A stretch of DNA of 32,412 nucleotides from a bacterium (GCA_028277985.1 JANQFG010000073.1:1-32412), one strand, 5' to 3'. Numbered from the stretch's first letter, positions 1-8,335 are shown. Notes: a model not told the origin generated them from the letters alone. A program made the numbers and translations.

Positions 1-17
1 ATTAAGGAGGAGGCCTT

Positions 18-1061
18 ATGAGATTCTACACCAAACAGCACAAGTATTCTTGTGGAATCGATCTTCATGCCAGGACCATGTACATGTGCATCTTAGACAA
101 TCAAGCTGACATCCTTGTCCACCGCAACCTAAGGACCGATCCCGTTCGCTTCCTCAAGACCATCCAGCCCTATCGAGACGACATCGTGGTGGCAGTCGAG
201 TGCATCTTCACATGGTATTGGCTTGCGGACCTGTGCGAGCAAGAAAACATCCCCTTCGTCCTCGCCCACGCCCTCTACATGAAGGCCATTCACGGTGGCA
301 AAGCCAAGAACGATCGAATCGATGCCCACAAAATCGCCTCCCTCCTTCGGGCAGGCATGATCCCTATGGCCTACGTCTATCCGCGGCGCATGCGCTCTAC
401 TCGAGACCTGCTCCGCCGTCGGAGGCACTTTATGCGAAAACGTGCCGAACTGCTCACTCACATCCAGAATACGAACAGCCAATACAACCTGCCCGAGATT
501 GGCACAAAGATCGCTTACAAGGCCAACAGGGAAGGAATCGCCGCGCGCTTCTCCGATCCCAGTGTCCAGAAGACAATCGAATTGGACCTGGCTCTGCTCA
601 ACTATTACGATACCCTCCTTACCGAACTGGAACTCTACATCGTCCGGACCGCCAAGGCCCACGACGTCCAGGCCTTCTACCTGCTCCGTTCCGTCCCCGG
701 CATCGGCAAAATCTTGGCCCTGCTGATCCTATATGAAGTCCATGACATTCTGCGTTTTCCGCGGGTCCAGGACTTCGTCTCCTACTGCCGCCTCGTCAAA
801 TGCGCCAAAGAATCTGCCGGAAAACCCCTGGGGCACTCCGGTAAGAAGATCGGCAATGCCCACCTCAAATGGGCTTTCTCCGAGGCTGCCGTTCTGTTCC
901 TGCGCAAAAACCCGCAAGGCCAGAAACACTTGGCCAAACTCGAACGAAAGCACGGAAAACCAAAAGCCCTGTCCGTCCTAGCCCACAAGCTAGGGCGCAC
1001 GGTCTACTACATACTCAAACGACGGACACCCTTTGATATGAAAAGATTCCTAAATACGTAA
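18..1061 (+). CDS. IS110-family transposase (DEDD recombinase)
   Basis: A 347-residue protein of normal length for the family. The N-terminal third is the RuvC-like DEDD domain: GIDLHARTMY near residues 13-22 gives the first acidic residue, VAVECIFTWYWL near 58-69 the Glu, and KNDRIDAHKIA near 97-107 the Asp pair. The C-terminal third is the IS116/IS110/IS902 domain, with LRSVPGIGKILALLIL near 223-238 and a Ser-containing segment around residues 265-280 (SAGKPLGHSGKKIG), the probable nucleophile region. These elements move by RNA-guided, IS110-style recombination. The start is set by a strong GGAGGAGG about 6 bases before the ATG. No frameshift or truncation is visible. It sits beside a cassette array and a defence operon, a usual place for such elements. 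Confidence 0.93.
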   Translation: MRFYTKQHKYSCGIDLHARTMYMCILDNQADILVHRNLRTDPVRFLKTIQPYRDDIVVAVECIFTWYWLADLCEQENIPFVLAHALYMKAIHGGKAKNDRIDAHKIASLLRAGMIPMAYVYPRRMRSTRDLLRRRRHFMRKRAELLTHIQNTNSQYNLPEIGTKIAYKANREGIAARFSDPSVQKTIELDLALLNYYDTLLTELELYIVRTAKAHDVQAFYLLRSVPGIGKILALLILYEVHDILRFPRVQDFVSYCRLVKCAKESAGKPLGHSGKKIGNAHLKWAFSEAAVLFLRKNPQGQKHLAKLERKHGKPKALSVLAHKLGRTVYYILKRRTPFDMKRFLNT

Positions 1062-1432
1062 CCGAGGGGAACCGGTGAGCCCATCGCCTAACTGGAACCA
1101 TAAGGGCACAGCTTCTCCGATGCGTTCTCCCTGTGCGGCCTCGACCGCTTCTTCAGCATCTTCGCTCCTTGCCCGGCTCCTTCAGCGTTTGATTGGACAC
1201 CCGTTCCCGCTCGGCCATATCTGCGACGTGCGAAAAGGTTGTTGCGTGTTCTGCCCCTCACCCGAACCTGGACCTAACTGGGAAAAGCCTCTCGCTTTAG
1301 CCCGCCACTTTGGAAAGGACGGTATGAGGGCACAGATGTTGTTTCTAAGCCGCAGGGGAAAAGGCCATGCCTCCCTGCTGTCGTCGGCGCTCCTGGCGTC
1401 CTCTCGTACGCTTCGACCGTCGACTATTGAGC

Positions 1433-1612
1433 TTCTATAAGTGTTTGGTGCAGAACACCTCCTGTACCAGAAAACGGAAATGAAGACAGGACACCGACAT
1501 CTCTATCTTGCTTCGCCCCCAGCTCCAAGCGGAGAGTGTTTCTTCCTCCCCGCCACCGGACCATTTTGTCTCTTGACAAGAGGAGGCCTTATAAGTGTTA
1601 GGTGCCCCCTGT
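1433..1612. repeat. Two near-identical IS-end segments about 155 bp apart
   Basis: 1435-1449 and 1590-1604 match at 14 of 15 bases (TATAAGTGTT, one variable base, GGTG); both are followed within 15 bases by a C-rich stretch and CCTGT. Just before the second copy, AGGAGGCCTTAT at 1581-1592 repeats the ribosome-binding and start region of the transposase at 8-19. One reading is that 1470-1604 is a second, internally deleted IS copy: a left end up to the start codon fused to a right end. Confidence 0.55.
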
Positions 1613-1657
1613 CCATATGTAGAGATTCTGCACGAGTTCGTCGCTGTGATCCCAACC

Positions 1658-1873
1658 TCAAAGCTTGGAATAATCATAGCGACCTTTGATATTGCTGCTT
1701 AGGTACTTTCCTTTAGAATCGGCCTGCATCAGCTCGTCGAACACCCATTCCTCGACGTTGTAGTAGGCGTAGGTTTCGCCCGACTTCAAGAAGCGAACAT
1801 GCAATTCTTGGGCGGCCGGATCGTAGCCTATGGCTTCGATGTTTGAAGAATCGACATAGTGCATTTCAGGCAT
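1658..1873 (-). CDS. KTSC-domain small protein, third gene of the SIR2/HerA operon
   Basis: A 71-residue protein that is almost entirely a KTSC domain: SSNIEAIGYD near residues 9-18, SGETYAYYNVEEWVFDELMQADSKGKY in the middle, and NIKGRY near the C-terminus. KTSC domains are small RNA/nucleic-acid-associated folds of poorly known function, often found as stand-alone proteins. Its ATG lies 8 bases inside the end of the HerA gene, so the two are translationally coupled, implying a shared role. No transmembrane segment or signal peptide. The domain call is good; whether it takes part in defence is inference. Confidence 0.8.
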   Translation of the reverse strand: MPEMHYVDSSNIEAIGYDPAAQELHVRFLKSGETYAYYNVEEWVFDELMQADSKGKYLSSNIKGRYDYSKL

Positions 1874-3737
1874 TGGGCACTCCTTCCCCTTCCTTGTCGT
1901 TAGTGTCGAATCGGGCCGTTGTGGATTGGGCGCGCCAATTCGTCAACGCATTCGAATACAGTGCGCCGTCCGGACGAGGGGCGGTCTGCCAGACTTCTGG
2001 CAGCGGAGGATCGTCGCCGATCGGCTTCTGTTTGGCCTTGCGCACTCGGACCCGTGACGGAATAGGCATGACCTCGCCCAGAAAGATTCCTTCCCCGGTG
2101 CGCAGCGACGGCAGTTGCTCGACGAGGCCACCTAGATCGTCCGGTACCGCTGCCCCGACCTTTGCGCGGTCGGCGGAGTTTGTGAGCCGCAACGCCAGCA
2201 AGGAACCACACTGACTTAGCACCGCACTGTCGATTTCGGAAGGGCGCTGCGTGACGAGCATCAGGCCGATACCGTATTTGCGGCCTTCCTTGGCGATCAT
2301 GGAAAGCGTCCGGTGGGCGGACGTTTCGCCGCGTTCGGGAACAAAACGATGGGCCTCGTCGATCACGACTAGAAGCGGTTGCTGGCGCCCGCCGATCGCC
2401 AGGTCCTGCGCCCAGAACAGCATATCGTACACCACCCGGAGCATGGTCCCGACAATCGTCGGCAGAACTTCCGAGGGGAGGCCAGAAACATCGAAGATGG
2501 TGATCGGCTTGTCGTGCCCGACCCAATCCCTTACGAGCGAATCGAGGTCGTGTTGGACGCCGCCTTCCAGATTAGGATCATAGCCGCCGCCGGGCGTAAA
2601 CAGAAATGAAAACCGGGTATCTCTAAGGCGGCTCCGCATGAGATCGAGATGACGCTCGATGTTGCGCTTCCGCTGATTCTTATAGGGTGCCTGGTTATAC
2701 GGGCTAGCTGGCGGATAGCGGTCCGGCTTCAGGTGACCGGGATCGCCGACCTCTTCGGGCGGGTAGGCATCTTCGGGCTTCTGCTGGTTTCCGCTCGTGC
2801 TGAAAGTCTGGCGTTCGAACTTATCCATCTCATACCAAAGCTTCTTGATGCTGAAGGGCACGGGCGAATCCGCCGTCAGCGTCTCTGGAGGGGGTCGGAT
2901 CTTAAGCTTCGACGCAGCCTCCATCTTCATATCCAGGACCTGATCGCGGATAGCTGCTTCGTGATTCGGCTGAAGGCCGCCAAGTGTGAGCTGCTGCAGC
3001 TCAAAGAAGGGGAGGGCCCAGAACGGAATCCACAGAGGCTTTTCTCCCACTTTTTCATCGGGTCGTATGCGGAACACGCGCGCCCTGCCGCCAAGTGCGG
3101 TAGCATATTCGCCGTGCGGGTCTATAACGATAGCGCGCGCGTTGGGCAGGCTGCCGTCCGAAACGGTTTCGAGCAGAACTGTGATAAGGTTGGATTTGCC
3201 GGCGCCGGTTGACCCGATAACCGCAGCATGACGGCTGACGAGACCGGGGATGCTGATATCCGCGGAGATCCCGGAAGCGGCGGCGATTTGGCCGACCGAA
3301 ATCGTACCATCCTTTTCCTTGGACCAGCCATAAATGACCTTGAGGTCGTCATTGGTCACGAGATGCACTTCATCACCGACCGTGGGATACTGGCCGACGC
3401 CTCTTTCGAATTCGCCACCAAGCCCTTCGCCAAAGAGCACGATCGTCATCCATCGATAGCCGGAAAGATGGAGACGGGAATCCTTTTCGAGCACCGGCCC
3501 GAAGTCCTGCTCAGCGCTCCCAGGAGGAGCCGCGTCAGCTCCGATCTGGGTGCAGACGGCGTAGAGGCTGGTGTAGCCGAGCGGGACCCGAAAGAAACCG
3601 CCGATCTGCCCGACGCGGTAAGATTCGCCACCAATCATCACGAGCGTCGAGGGCATGTCCTCGCGCAATCGGACGCGGACGACGGCGCCCGTAACCGACG
3701 CGACCTGGCCGACGAAAGTGGGATCCGTCAGGGGCAT
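1866..3737 (-). CDS. herA: HerA-like ATPase (HAS-barrel plus FtsK/HerA motor), SIR2 partner
   Basis: A 623-residue protein. The N-terminal ~150 residues resemble the HAS-barrel (VGQVASVTGAVVRVRL at 9-24; GDEVHLV near 121-127). Walker A is G175-STGAGKS182, Walker B is LLVVIDEAH at 455-463 with D460/E461, and TQRPSEID at 496-503 matches the HerA/FtsK sensor region. HerA proteins are hexameric DNA motors; in bacteria those coupled to SIR2-domain proteins form an NAD-depleting anti-phage complex (known for the SIR2-HerA family). The gene begins 4 bases after the SIR2 stop and overlaps the following KTSC gene, so the three form one operon. The GC content is higher than in the cassettes to the right, suggesting a different origin. 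Confidence 0.9.
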   Translation of the reverse strand: MPLTDPTFVGQVASVTGAVVRVRLREDMPSTLVMIGGESYRVGQIGGFFRVPLGYTSLYAVCTQIGADAAPPGSAEQDFGPVLEKDSRLHLSGYRWMTIVLFGEGLGGEFERGVGQYPTVGDEVHLVTNDDLKVIYGWSKEKDGTISVGQIAAASGISADISIPGLVSRHAAVIGSTGAGKSNLITVLLETVSDGSLPNARAIVIDPHGEYATALGGRARVFRIRPDEKVGEKPLWIPFWALPFFELQQLTLGGLQPNHEAAIRDQVLDMKMEAASKLKIRPPPETLTADSPVPFSIKKLWYEMDKFERQTFSTSGNQQKPEDAYPPEEVGDPGHLKPDRYPPASPYNQAPYKNQRKRNIERHLDLMRSRLRDTRFSFLFTPGGGYDPNLEGGVQHDLDSLVRDWVGHDKPITIFDVSGLPSEVLPTIVGTMLRVVYDMLFWAQDLAIGGRQQPLLVVIDEAHRFVPERGETSAHRTLSMIAKEGRKYGIGLMLVTQRPSEIDSAVLSQCGSLLALRLTNSADRAKVGAAVPDDLGGLVEQLPSLRTGEGIFLGEVMPIPSRVRVRKAKQKPIGDDPPLPEVWQTAPRPDGALYSNALTNWRAQSTTARFDTNDKEGEGVPNA

Positions 3738-3741
3738 TGCA

Positions 3742-4956
3742 CTATCCCGCTGTCATCGCGGCTAGGAAGGCAGTGAAACTAGCAAAATCACCAATCTTCA
3801 TGCGGCCGGATTTCACAACGTCACCACCCTCACCCTCTTTCTCCTCTAGCTCGTACACGACCGCCATGAAGTCACCGCTCTCGACGGGCGCCCAGGCCGC
3901 CCTGCGTCCCCCGATGATGCCGGTTTCGGGACCAACGACGATCATGTTGGGCCTCTGGACCGCGCGCTTCGCGAGATCCGTGTGATTGGCCGGTTCCTCG
4001 AATTGCAGGGTGTACACATGAGTTCGCGCTTGGTTTTCGAGCGCCCCGAAGATGAGGTTGTTCATGTGCTCGTCGCCGAAACTGAATCCGGCGATAACCA
4101 GGAGCGCGTCATCCTGCTCAAGGAAGCGGCTTAAGCGGTCAGTGAAGGCGGCGTAGGGCTGCTGCCGAGACTCGTCGTATTTCTGGAACGACGGATAGAT
4201 CATCTCCCCTGCCGGATCGGGCTCTCCGCGGACCACGCGGAACCGCCCGTCCTGCTCGATGCGCCGCCACGTGACGGAGCCGTGCATCTTCCAGAGACGG
4301 GTCCAGGTGGCGCCTGGAGCAGATTCCTTCCTTCGGAGACTGTCCGGGTGAAAGAAGGGGCGGTAGCTGCCGACAAACCCGTCAAACAAGGGGATGCGCT
4401 CAGCCTCCATGCCGTGTTCGATAAGAACGTCGTAATTGACGGTGAATATCTCGACAGGATTCTGCCGCGATGTTTTCGCAAGCCACCGGCCAAGCTGCCG
4501 GTGGGGGAAGTTGCCTTCCACACGAGTGAGGTCGGGGGTGACGACTCTGGCTATTGTCTTCCGGACAGACTCTTCCAGCTTCTCGATCTCGCCCCTTTTC
4601 AGCCCGGCCAGTGTGTCGGTGTTACCGACAGCGCCCAGCATCATGCGCAGGCGTGACAAGACGTTCTCGACGTTGGGGTCCTCCTCATTCTCCTTGCAGC
4701 CCTCCTCGATCGACTCCCACGCCTGGCCGTACTTGGCCCCCAGTGAGGTAGCCTCCTCTTTTGCCATTGCCGTCAGGCCCGCGACCGAAGGTATAAGCGG
4801 CTCAGTCTTACTCTTGTCGGCAGCGGACGGGACCCGCACAGCACAGGACGTGCCCGCGCCGAAGAAAAAGGCAATCGGCTTGTCGTGTCGAGCCAGATGG
4901 TCGCGAAAGTCAGCAAGAGTCTTCTGTGCGTCATGGGCGACCTGGCCATTGCTCAT
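3742..4956 (-). CDS. SIR2-domain NADase-like effector, first gene of the SIR2/HerA operon
   Basis: A 404-residue protein. SIR2 motifs are intact: GAGTS at 33-37 in the NAD-binding loop, TVNYD at 172-176, KMHGS at 223-227 with the catalytic His225, and GFSFGDEHMN at 291-300. This arrangement is typical of defence SIR2 proteins that hydrolyse NAD+ on phage infection rather than of protein deacylases, since no zinc-binding cysteine quartet is seen. The C-terminal ~90 residues, with an acidic EEKEGEGG stretch, may contact HerA. The start is supported by GGGGAG about 8 bases upstream. About 130 bases separate it from the nearest attC (5085-5146), enough for its own promoter, although I could not pick out a convincing -35/-10 pair. 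Confidence 0.9.
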   Translation of the reverse strand: MSNGQVAHDAQKTLADFRDHLARHDKPIAFFFGAGTSCAVRVPSAADKSKTEPLIPSVAGLTAMAKEEATSLGAKYGQAWESIEEGCKENEEDPNVENVLSRLRMMLGAVGNTDTLAGLKRGEIEKLEESVRKTIARVVTPDLTRVEGNFPHRQLGRWLAKTSRQNPVEIFTVNYDVLIEHGMEAERIPLFDGFVGSYRPFFHPDSLRRKESAPGATWTRLWKMHGSVTWRRIEQDGRFRVVRGEPDPAGEMIYPSFQKYDESRQQPYAAFTDRLSRFLEQDDALLVIAGFSFGDEHMNNLIFGALENQARTHVYTLQFEEPANHTDLAKRAVQRPNMIVVGPETGIIGGRRAAWAPVESGDFMAVVYELEEKEGEGGDVVKSGRMKIGDFASFTAFLAAMTAG

Positions 4957-5084
4957 GATTTGTCTCCCCGGACGGTGGGCAAAGCGCCCCTGGTATCGCC
5001 TGGCTGGGTGGCTTTCAAACTGTTGTCTTCACATCGAACCATCGTTTCCCTCGTGTGATCAAATGAAAAAGCTCAATCGCAGGC

Positions 5085-5146
5085 ACCTAACGTTGTGGCT
5101 GAGCGGCCGGGCATGAAGCCGGCGCGCCTCTAGCCGCTGGTTAAGC
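5085..5146 (-). other. attC cassette recombination site 1
   Basis: 62 bp running from ACCTAAC (5085-5091) to GTTAAGC (5140-5146), matching RYYYAAC and GTTRRRY. Inside, AGCGGC (from 5102) and GCCGCT (to 5138) form the inner stem. The stop codon of the next gene (TTA at 5141-5143 on +) is embedded in the right-hand core, a typical cassette arrangement. It belongs to the gene at 5141-5692. Confidence 0.8.
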
Positions 5147-5692
5147 CTTCCGCCACCGATCGAATCTGTCTACAAAAGCCAATGCCTTGTTGTAGCGATA
5201 TTCGCGCATGAAGCCGTCAAATGCGCTTTTGTTATCCATCATTTTGTCAATGTAGTAAAGTAACCCTCCCTCAACGTCCTCGAATCTAATAAGATCAATC
5301 GAAATGAAATGTTCCAATTCCTCAAGGCAATCGAAGAAGTGGTCAAAACAATCTCGGATATATACCTCTTTACCATCCTCAAAGACGGTGTTCGTGGTTC
5401 TCAATGCGTAATAGACTTCCTGATATGTAACCGTCTCCCTGCGACTATCTGAGATCTCATATTCTCTGCCGCTCCAATCCAGCATAGTCATCGCATCACG
5501 TGCATGGCGATCATCTTCCATCTCGTCCAATAGCTCTTTAGCCTGTCGCGCCTTACGCCAAAGAAGCTCTCCCTGACGGTGCTCTCGATTTCTGCGGACT
5601 TCGACGATTCCACGATAAGCGGCAAATACACCACCTACCGAAGCCACTAGCCACGCAATAATCTGAAAGACATCTTTAAGCAAGGGATCCAA
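5141..5692 (-). CDS. Cassette gene: single-pass membrane protein of unknown function
   Basis: A 183-residue protein with one N-terminal hydrophobic segment (VFQIIAWLVASVGGVFAAY, about residues 8-26). A basic stretch and a long charged, probably helical cytoplasmic part follow. No catalytic motif is recognised. No ATG is available near the N-terminus; the most likely start is TTG at 5692, preceded by GGGAAG 5 bases upstream. The first in-frame ATG, around residue 58, would remove the membrane segment. The stop codon lies within attC1 and attC2 lies immediately upstream, so it is a one-gene cassette. The design (short membrane anchor plus helical body) resembles the helper or effector proteins of defence cassettes, but this is only an analogy. 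Confidence 0.7.
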   Translation of the reverse strand: MDPLLKDVFQIIAWLVASVGGVFAAYRGIVEVRRNREHRQGELLWRKARQAKELLDEMEDDRHARDAMTMLDWSGREYEISDSRRETVTYQEVYYALRTTNTVFEDGKEVYIRDCFDHFFDCLEELEHFISIDLIRFEDVEGGLLYYIDKMMDNKSAFDGFMREYRYNKALAFVDRFDRWRKA

Positions 5693-5707
5693 TAGTACTT
5701 CCCATAG

Positions 5708-5766
5708 GCCTAACGTTCCGGATCAGGCGCGGCGGTCAGCCATCGCCTGTATCCTGTTTGTTGGGG
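5708..5766 (-). other. attC cassette recombination site 2
   Basis: 59 bp from GCCTAAC (5708-5714) to GTTGGGG (5760-5766; the last base departs from the consensus Y). The inner arms GGATCAGGCG and CGCCTGTATCC pair with a single unpaired base, the hallmark of attC. It lies 15 bases past the stop of the OLD-like gene. Confidence 0.8.
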
Positions 5767-5781
5767 CTTTTGGTCTGACCC

Positions 5782-7701
5782 TCACAACGTTCCCAGATCG
5801 AAGAACTTCACAAGAGCAGACCACAGTTGCTCCAATGGCTCTGCCTTGAATCCCTTGGAGAGCAGAGCCTCCGTAGTGCGCCACACGACGGCGAATTTCT
5901 TCTGAGCTTGTTCAGCAGGGATGTTGAACTCGTCTCTTGCAGATGCGTGTGCTTCTTTCCAGATCTCTTCCCCAAAGCCGGCCTTAACCGCGTCAAGAAA
6001 TGTCGTATTCCAAACGGCTCCACCGTCGAAGATAGTAGTGGCTGGCCTAGGTGATGGTTCTTCTCCAATCAACTTCAGAAGTGCAATATTGAAGTCCGTC
6101 TTCGCCTCTTTGTCGGATTCTTTGTCACAGTCGGCATCGAACATTGTGAACACTCGTATTCCAAGCTTGTTGTACAGAGCGTGGATGTTGGGCAATTTGG
6201 TCTTTCCTCCGGACGGGATCATAGTAATGCCGGCGGCATCCAGAGAAACATCGCGTGATTGAGCAAGCGCTCCAACAACGGCCTCATCCTCGTCACCTTC
6301 CACAAGAACGACACCATCCGCAAAGAAGCCTTCGCTTGCACGCAGCCCGAGAATGGATTTAAGTCGAGCCCAAGAACTCAATTCTGTGGCATCGGTTGCC
6401 CTGCCCATGGCGGCAAGTACCTCATTCCCGACAGATGCTAAATCAGTGAACTTGACCTTGGTCTGCATGGGACCCGCTGGGCAAGTGACCTTCTCCACCC
6501 GTCTCAGACTAAGAAAATTGTCGATGCCGACAAAATAGGGGGAATGCGTAGTGAGAAATACTTGGAATTGGAATGCACGCTTGTCATCGAGCTTGCTCAG
6601 TTCCGTAAGGATGTGCGCAAGAGCGCGAGCCCTCGCTGGATGCTGATAAAGCTCAGGCTCTTCAATAGCCAGCACCATATTGCCTGTTACGTCCTCGCTA
6701 AGCGTCCCGCCCCGGAACTTCTCGTAGAGCTCCAAGATTGAAAAGATGAAAAGTCGCTGTAAGCCGTGTCCTTTTCGCGCGACTTCGCCACGGAATTTGT
6801 CTTCGACCAGCCAGACCTTAGGGGTGACCTGCGGAAGTGAAAGCTTATCATCAAGAGCGAATTGAATGTGGGCGGAGGTCTCGCTGTCGTAGCGCTGTAA
6901 TAGCGTTGTCAAGTCTTGTTCTAGATTGCCCTTCTCTGGCGCAGATTCAACTGCGCCCTTGTATACCCCATAGTCGGTGTTTAGTGATTCGCGTGCGGTT
7001 CTAACTTCAGCATTCTTGTCCGTGATCGCCTTGACGAGTGGGGAGACAAGAGACGTAAGAGTGCTCTGCCTTCCAGTCCCAGTAGCATCGGTGTCCGCCT
7101 CGCGCACTGGCGGTACATAAACAAATTGTGAACGATTTCGCAGCTTGCCACCAGCGATATTGGTCGGGCCCTGAAAGAGCCCTGCGCGAAAATAGGACTT
7201 ACAACTTGCCGGATTCTCCTGCTCCCATCTGTCAAGTTCGTCCTCGATACTTCTGCTTACGGCCTTCAGGCCGGCATATTTCCCGGAATCGACAAGTCTC
7301 TTCAAATCTGGAACAACGTCGCTCACTCTTGCCTTTTGGCGGAGGCGTTCCCTAATGGGCTCAAAGTCTTCACATGCCACGATCCGGCCATAGTACTCGC
7401 CACCAGGAAAACGCCGCTGGACGACCAGAACATCATCGTGCAGATAGCTCGCGAATTCAGCTTTCTCCGCGTCATTTAACTCATCGAACGACACCTCTAT
7501 CAGTATTTGTTTTTCGACCTCTCGATTGTAGAAGTCCTCGGCTGATGGACTGGCAGCAGTATCTATAAAGAGACGAAGCGCTTGAATGAATGCGGACTTT
7601 CCTGCGCCATTGCGCCCAATGATGGTTGTCAGTCGACTGCAGATGAGCGTTTCGTCATAGATTGATCTGTAGCGTTTAACATGTATTTTGGAAATGAGCA
7701 T
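5782..7701 (-). CDS. Cassette gene: OLD-family ATP-dependent nuclease (ABC-type ATPase plus TOPRIM)
   Basis: A 639-residue protein. Walker A is GRNGAGKS at 29-36, a signature-like KGHGLQR is at 310-316, Walker B is LAIEEPE at 344-350, and the switch TTHSP is at 384-388 with His386. The C-terminal TOPRIM domain shows VLVEGDEDE (Glu468) and FDADCD at 521-526. This is the layout of OLD nucleases, many of which act in phage defence. No UvrD-like GajB partner is adjacent, so it resembles the stand-alone (class 1) type rather than Gabija. The start ATG at 7701 has AGGAGA 6 bases upstream; the frame is open to a GTG at 7722, which is less likely. It is framed by attC2 and attC3, so it moves as a single-gene cassette of unusual size (about 2 kb). 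Confidence 0.9.
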   Translation of the reverse strand: MLISKIHVKRYRSIYDETLICSRLTTIIGRNGAGKSAFIQALRLFIDTAASPSAEDFYNREVEKQILIEVSFDELNDAEKAEFASYLHDDVLVVQRRFPGGEYYGRIVACEDFEPIRERLRQKARVSDVVPDLKRLVDSGKYAGLKAVSRSIEDELDRWEQENPASCKSYFRAGLFQGPTNIAGGKLRNRSQFVYVPPVREADTDATGTGRQSTLTSLVSPLVKAITDKNAEVRTARESLNTDYGVYKGAVESAPEKGNLEQDLTTLLQRYDSETSAHIQFALDDKLSLPQVTPKVWLVEDKFRGEVARKGHGLQRLFIFSILELYEKFRGGTLSEDVTGNMVLAIEEPELYQHPARARALAHILTELSKLDDKRAFQFQVFLTTHSPYFVGIDNFLSLRRVEKVTCPAGPMQTKVKFTDLASVGNEVLAAMGRATDATELSSWARLKSILGLRASEGFFADGVVLVEGDEDEAVVGALAQSRDVSLDAAGITMIPSGGKTKLPNIHALYNKLGIRVFTMFDADCDKESDKEAKTDFNIALLKLIGEEPSPRPATTIFDGGAVWNTTFLDAVKAGFGEEIWKEAHASARDEFNIPAEQAQKKFAVVWRTTEALLSKGFKAEPLEQLWSALVKFFDLGTL

Positions 7702-7744
7702 ATGCTCTCCTGAGGTGCTCAATCGACGTTAGCCCATTTGTCAG

Positions 7745-7840
7745 CCCCAACGCCAAGATTAGTAGCAGCCAGGGCAATCGAAAGATCGAAGTTGCCATGG
7801 CCGTTCCGCCCTGGCTGGCTACTACGGCGAAATGTTAGGT
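7745..7840 (-). other. attC cassette recombination site 3 (long form)
   Basis: 96 bp from CCCCAAC (7745-7751, first base off consensus) to GTTAGGT (7834-7840). The outer arms AGTAGCAGCCAGGGC and GCCCTGGCTGGCTACT pair perfectly apart from one extra G. This is the clearest attC structure in the window. Confidence 0.88.
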
Positions 7841-7849
7841 GTTATTGCG

Positions 7850-8335
7850 TCATTGCCGGCCCACCCGATGGTCTTCCCTGATTTGTATTCTTTTTTCGTC
7901 GTCTTTTTGGTACTCGGCAATATATTTTTCTTTGAGGCCGTTTACCGCTCTTTGAAATCTGTGGATCTCGACAAGTTTAGACTCCAAAAGACTCTGAGGG
8001 TATCTTTCTATGTCTTCTTCTGAGTCAGGTGCAATTTCTAGCAATTCAGATAATTGGACTTTGTCTGCTTCAACCTCGGTTTTCCACTTTTCCATCATAC
8101 CTGATTGACGCATCCCTTTTGCGGCTGCCACCGCCTGTCTTGATTTGTTTGCTTTATTGATTAATTCCCGAATTTGATGAACATCTATAAGTGAATCGTG
8201 GGTTGCCTTTTTCAGTTCGAGACGCAGGTCAAGTGATTTGAGGCTACTGGCCTTTCGATACCCAATAATGCCTGTCAGAGCACCTAATATTCCCGTTGCC
8301 ATACCGACATAACTGGTCCAGTGTGGATCTGCCAT
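7850..8335 (-). CDS. Cassette gene: small membrane-anchored coiled-coil protein, unknown
   Basis: A 161-residue protein. Residues about 6-27 (WTSYVGMATGILGALTGIIGYR) form one hydrophobic segment; the rest is strongly charged, rich in E, K, Q and R, and likely forms helical coiled coil. No enzymatic motif is seen. The ATG at 8335 is preceded by GGAGGGG. The build is similar to the 5141-5692 product (N-terminal anchor, charged body) without obvious sequence identity. It ends 10 bases from attC3. No clear attC separates it from the gene at 8401-8691, so the two may share a cassette. Confidence 0.7.
   Translation of the reverse strand: MADPHWTSYVGMATGILGALTGIIGYRKASSLKSLDLRLELKKATHDSLIDVHQIRELINKANKSRQAVAAAKGMRQSGMMEKWKTEVEADKVQLSELLEIAPDSEEDIERYPQSLLESKLVEIHRFQRAVNGLKEKYIAEYQKDDEKRIQIREDHRVGRQ

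Larger units (their letters stand above)
1..1612 (+). mobile_element. IS110-family insertion sequence, left end outside the window, with duplicated right-end segments
   Basis: The transposase gene fills 18-1061. The roughly 600 bases after it (1062-1657) hold no convincing gene; the open frame at 1075-1440 has no recognisable domain and is probably non-coding element DNA. This tail is where an IS1111-type element would carry its guide (seek/bridge) RNA; an IS110-type element would carry it upstream of the transposase, out of view here. Near 1433-1469 and again near 1589-1612 the sequence TATAAGTGTTwGGTG recurs, each time followed by a C-rich run and CCTGT, so it looks like an element end. The 12 bases before and at the transposase start (8-19) also recur at 1581-1592. 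The right boundary is therefore a guess. Confidence 0.6.

Noticed and set aside
1075..1440. Plus-strand open frame of 121 codons after the transposase
   Set aside because: Low-complexity Ser/Pro/Leu composition, no domain, no clear ribosome-binding site; lies in the IS tail where structured RNA is more likely.
5141..7701. Gabija (OLD-like GajA plus UvrD-like GajB) system
   Set aside because: The OLD-like protein is present, but neither neighbour has helicase motifs.
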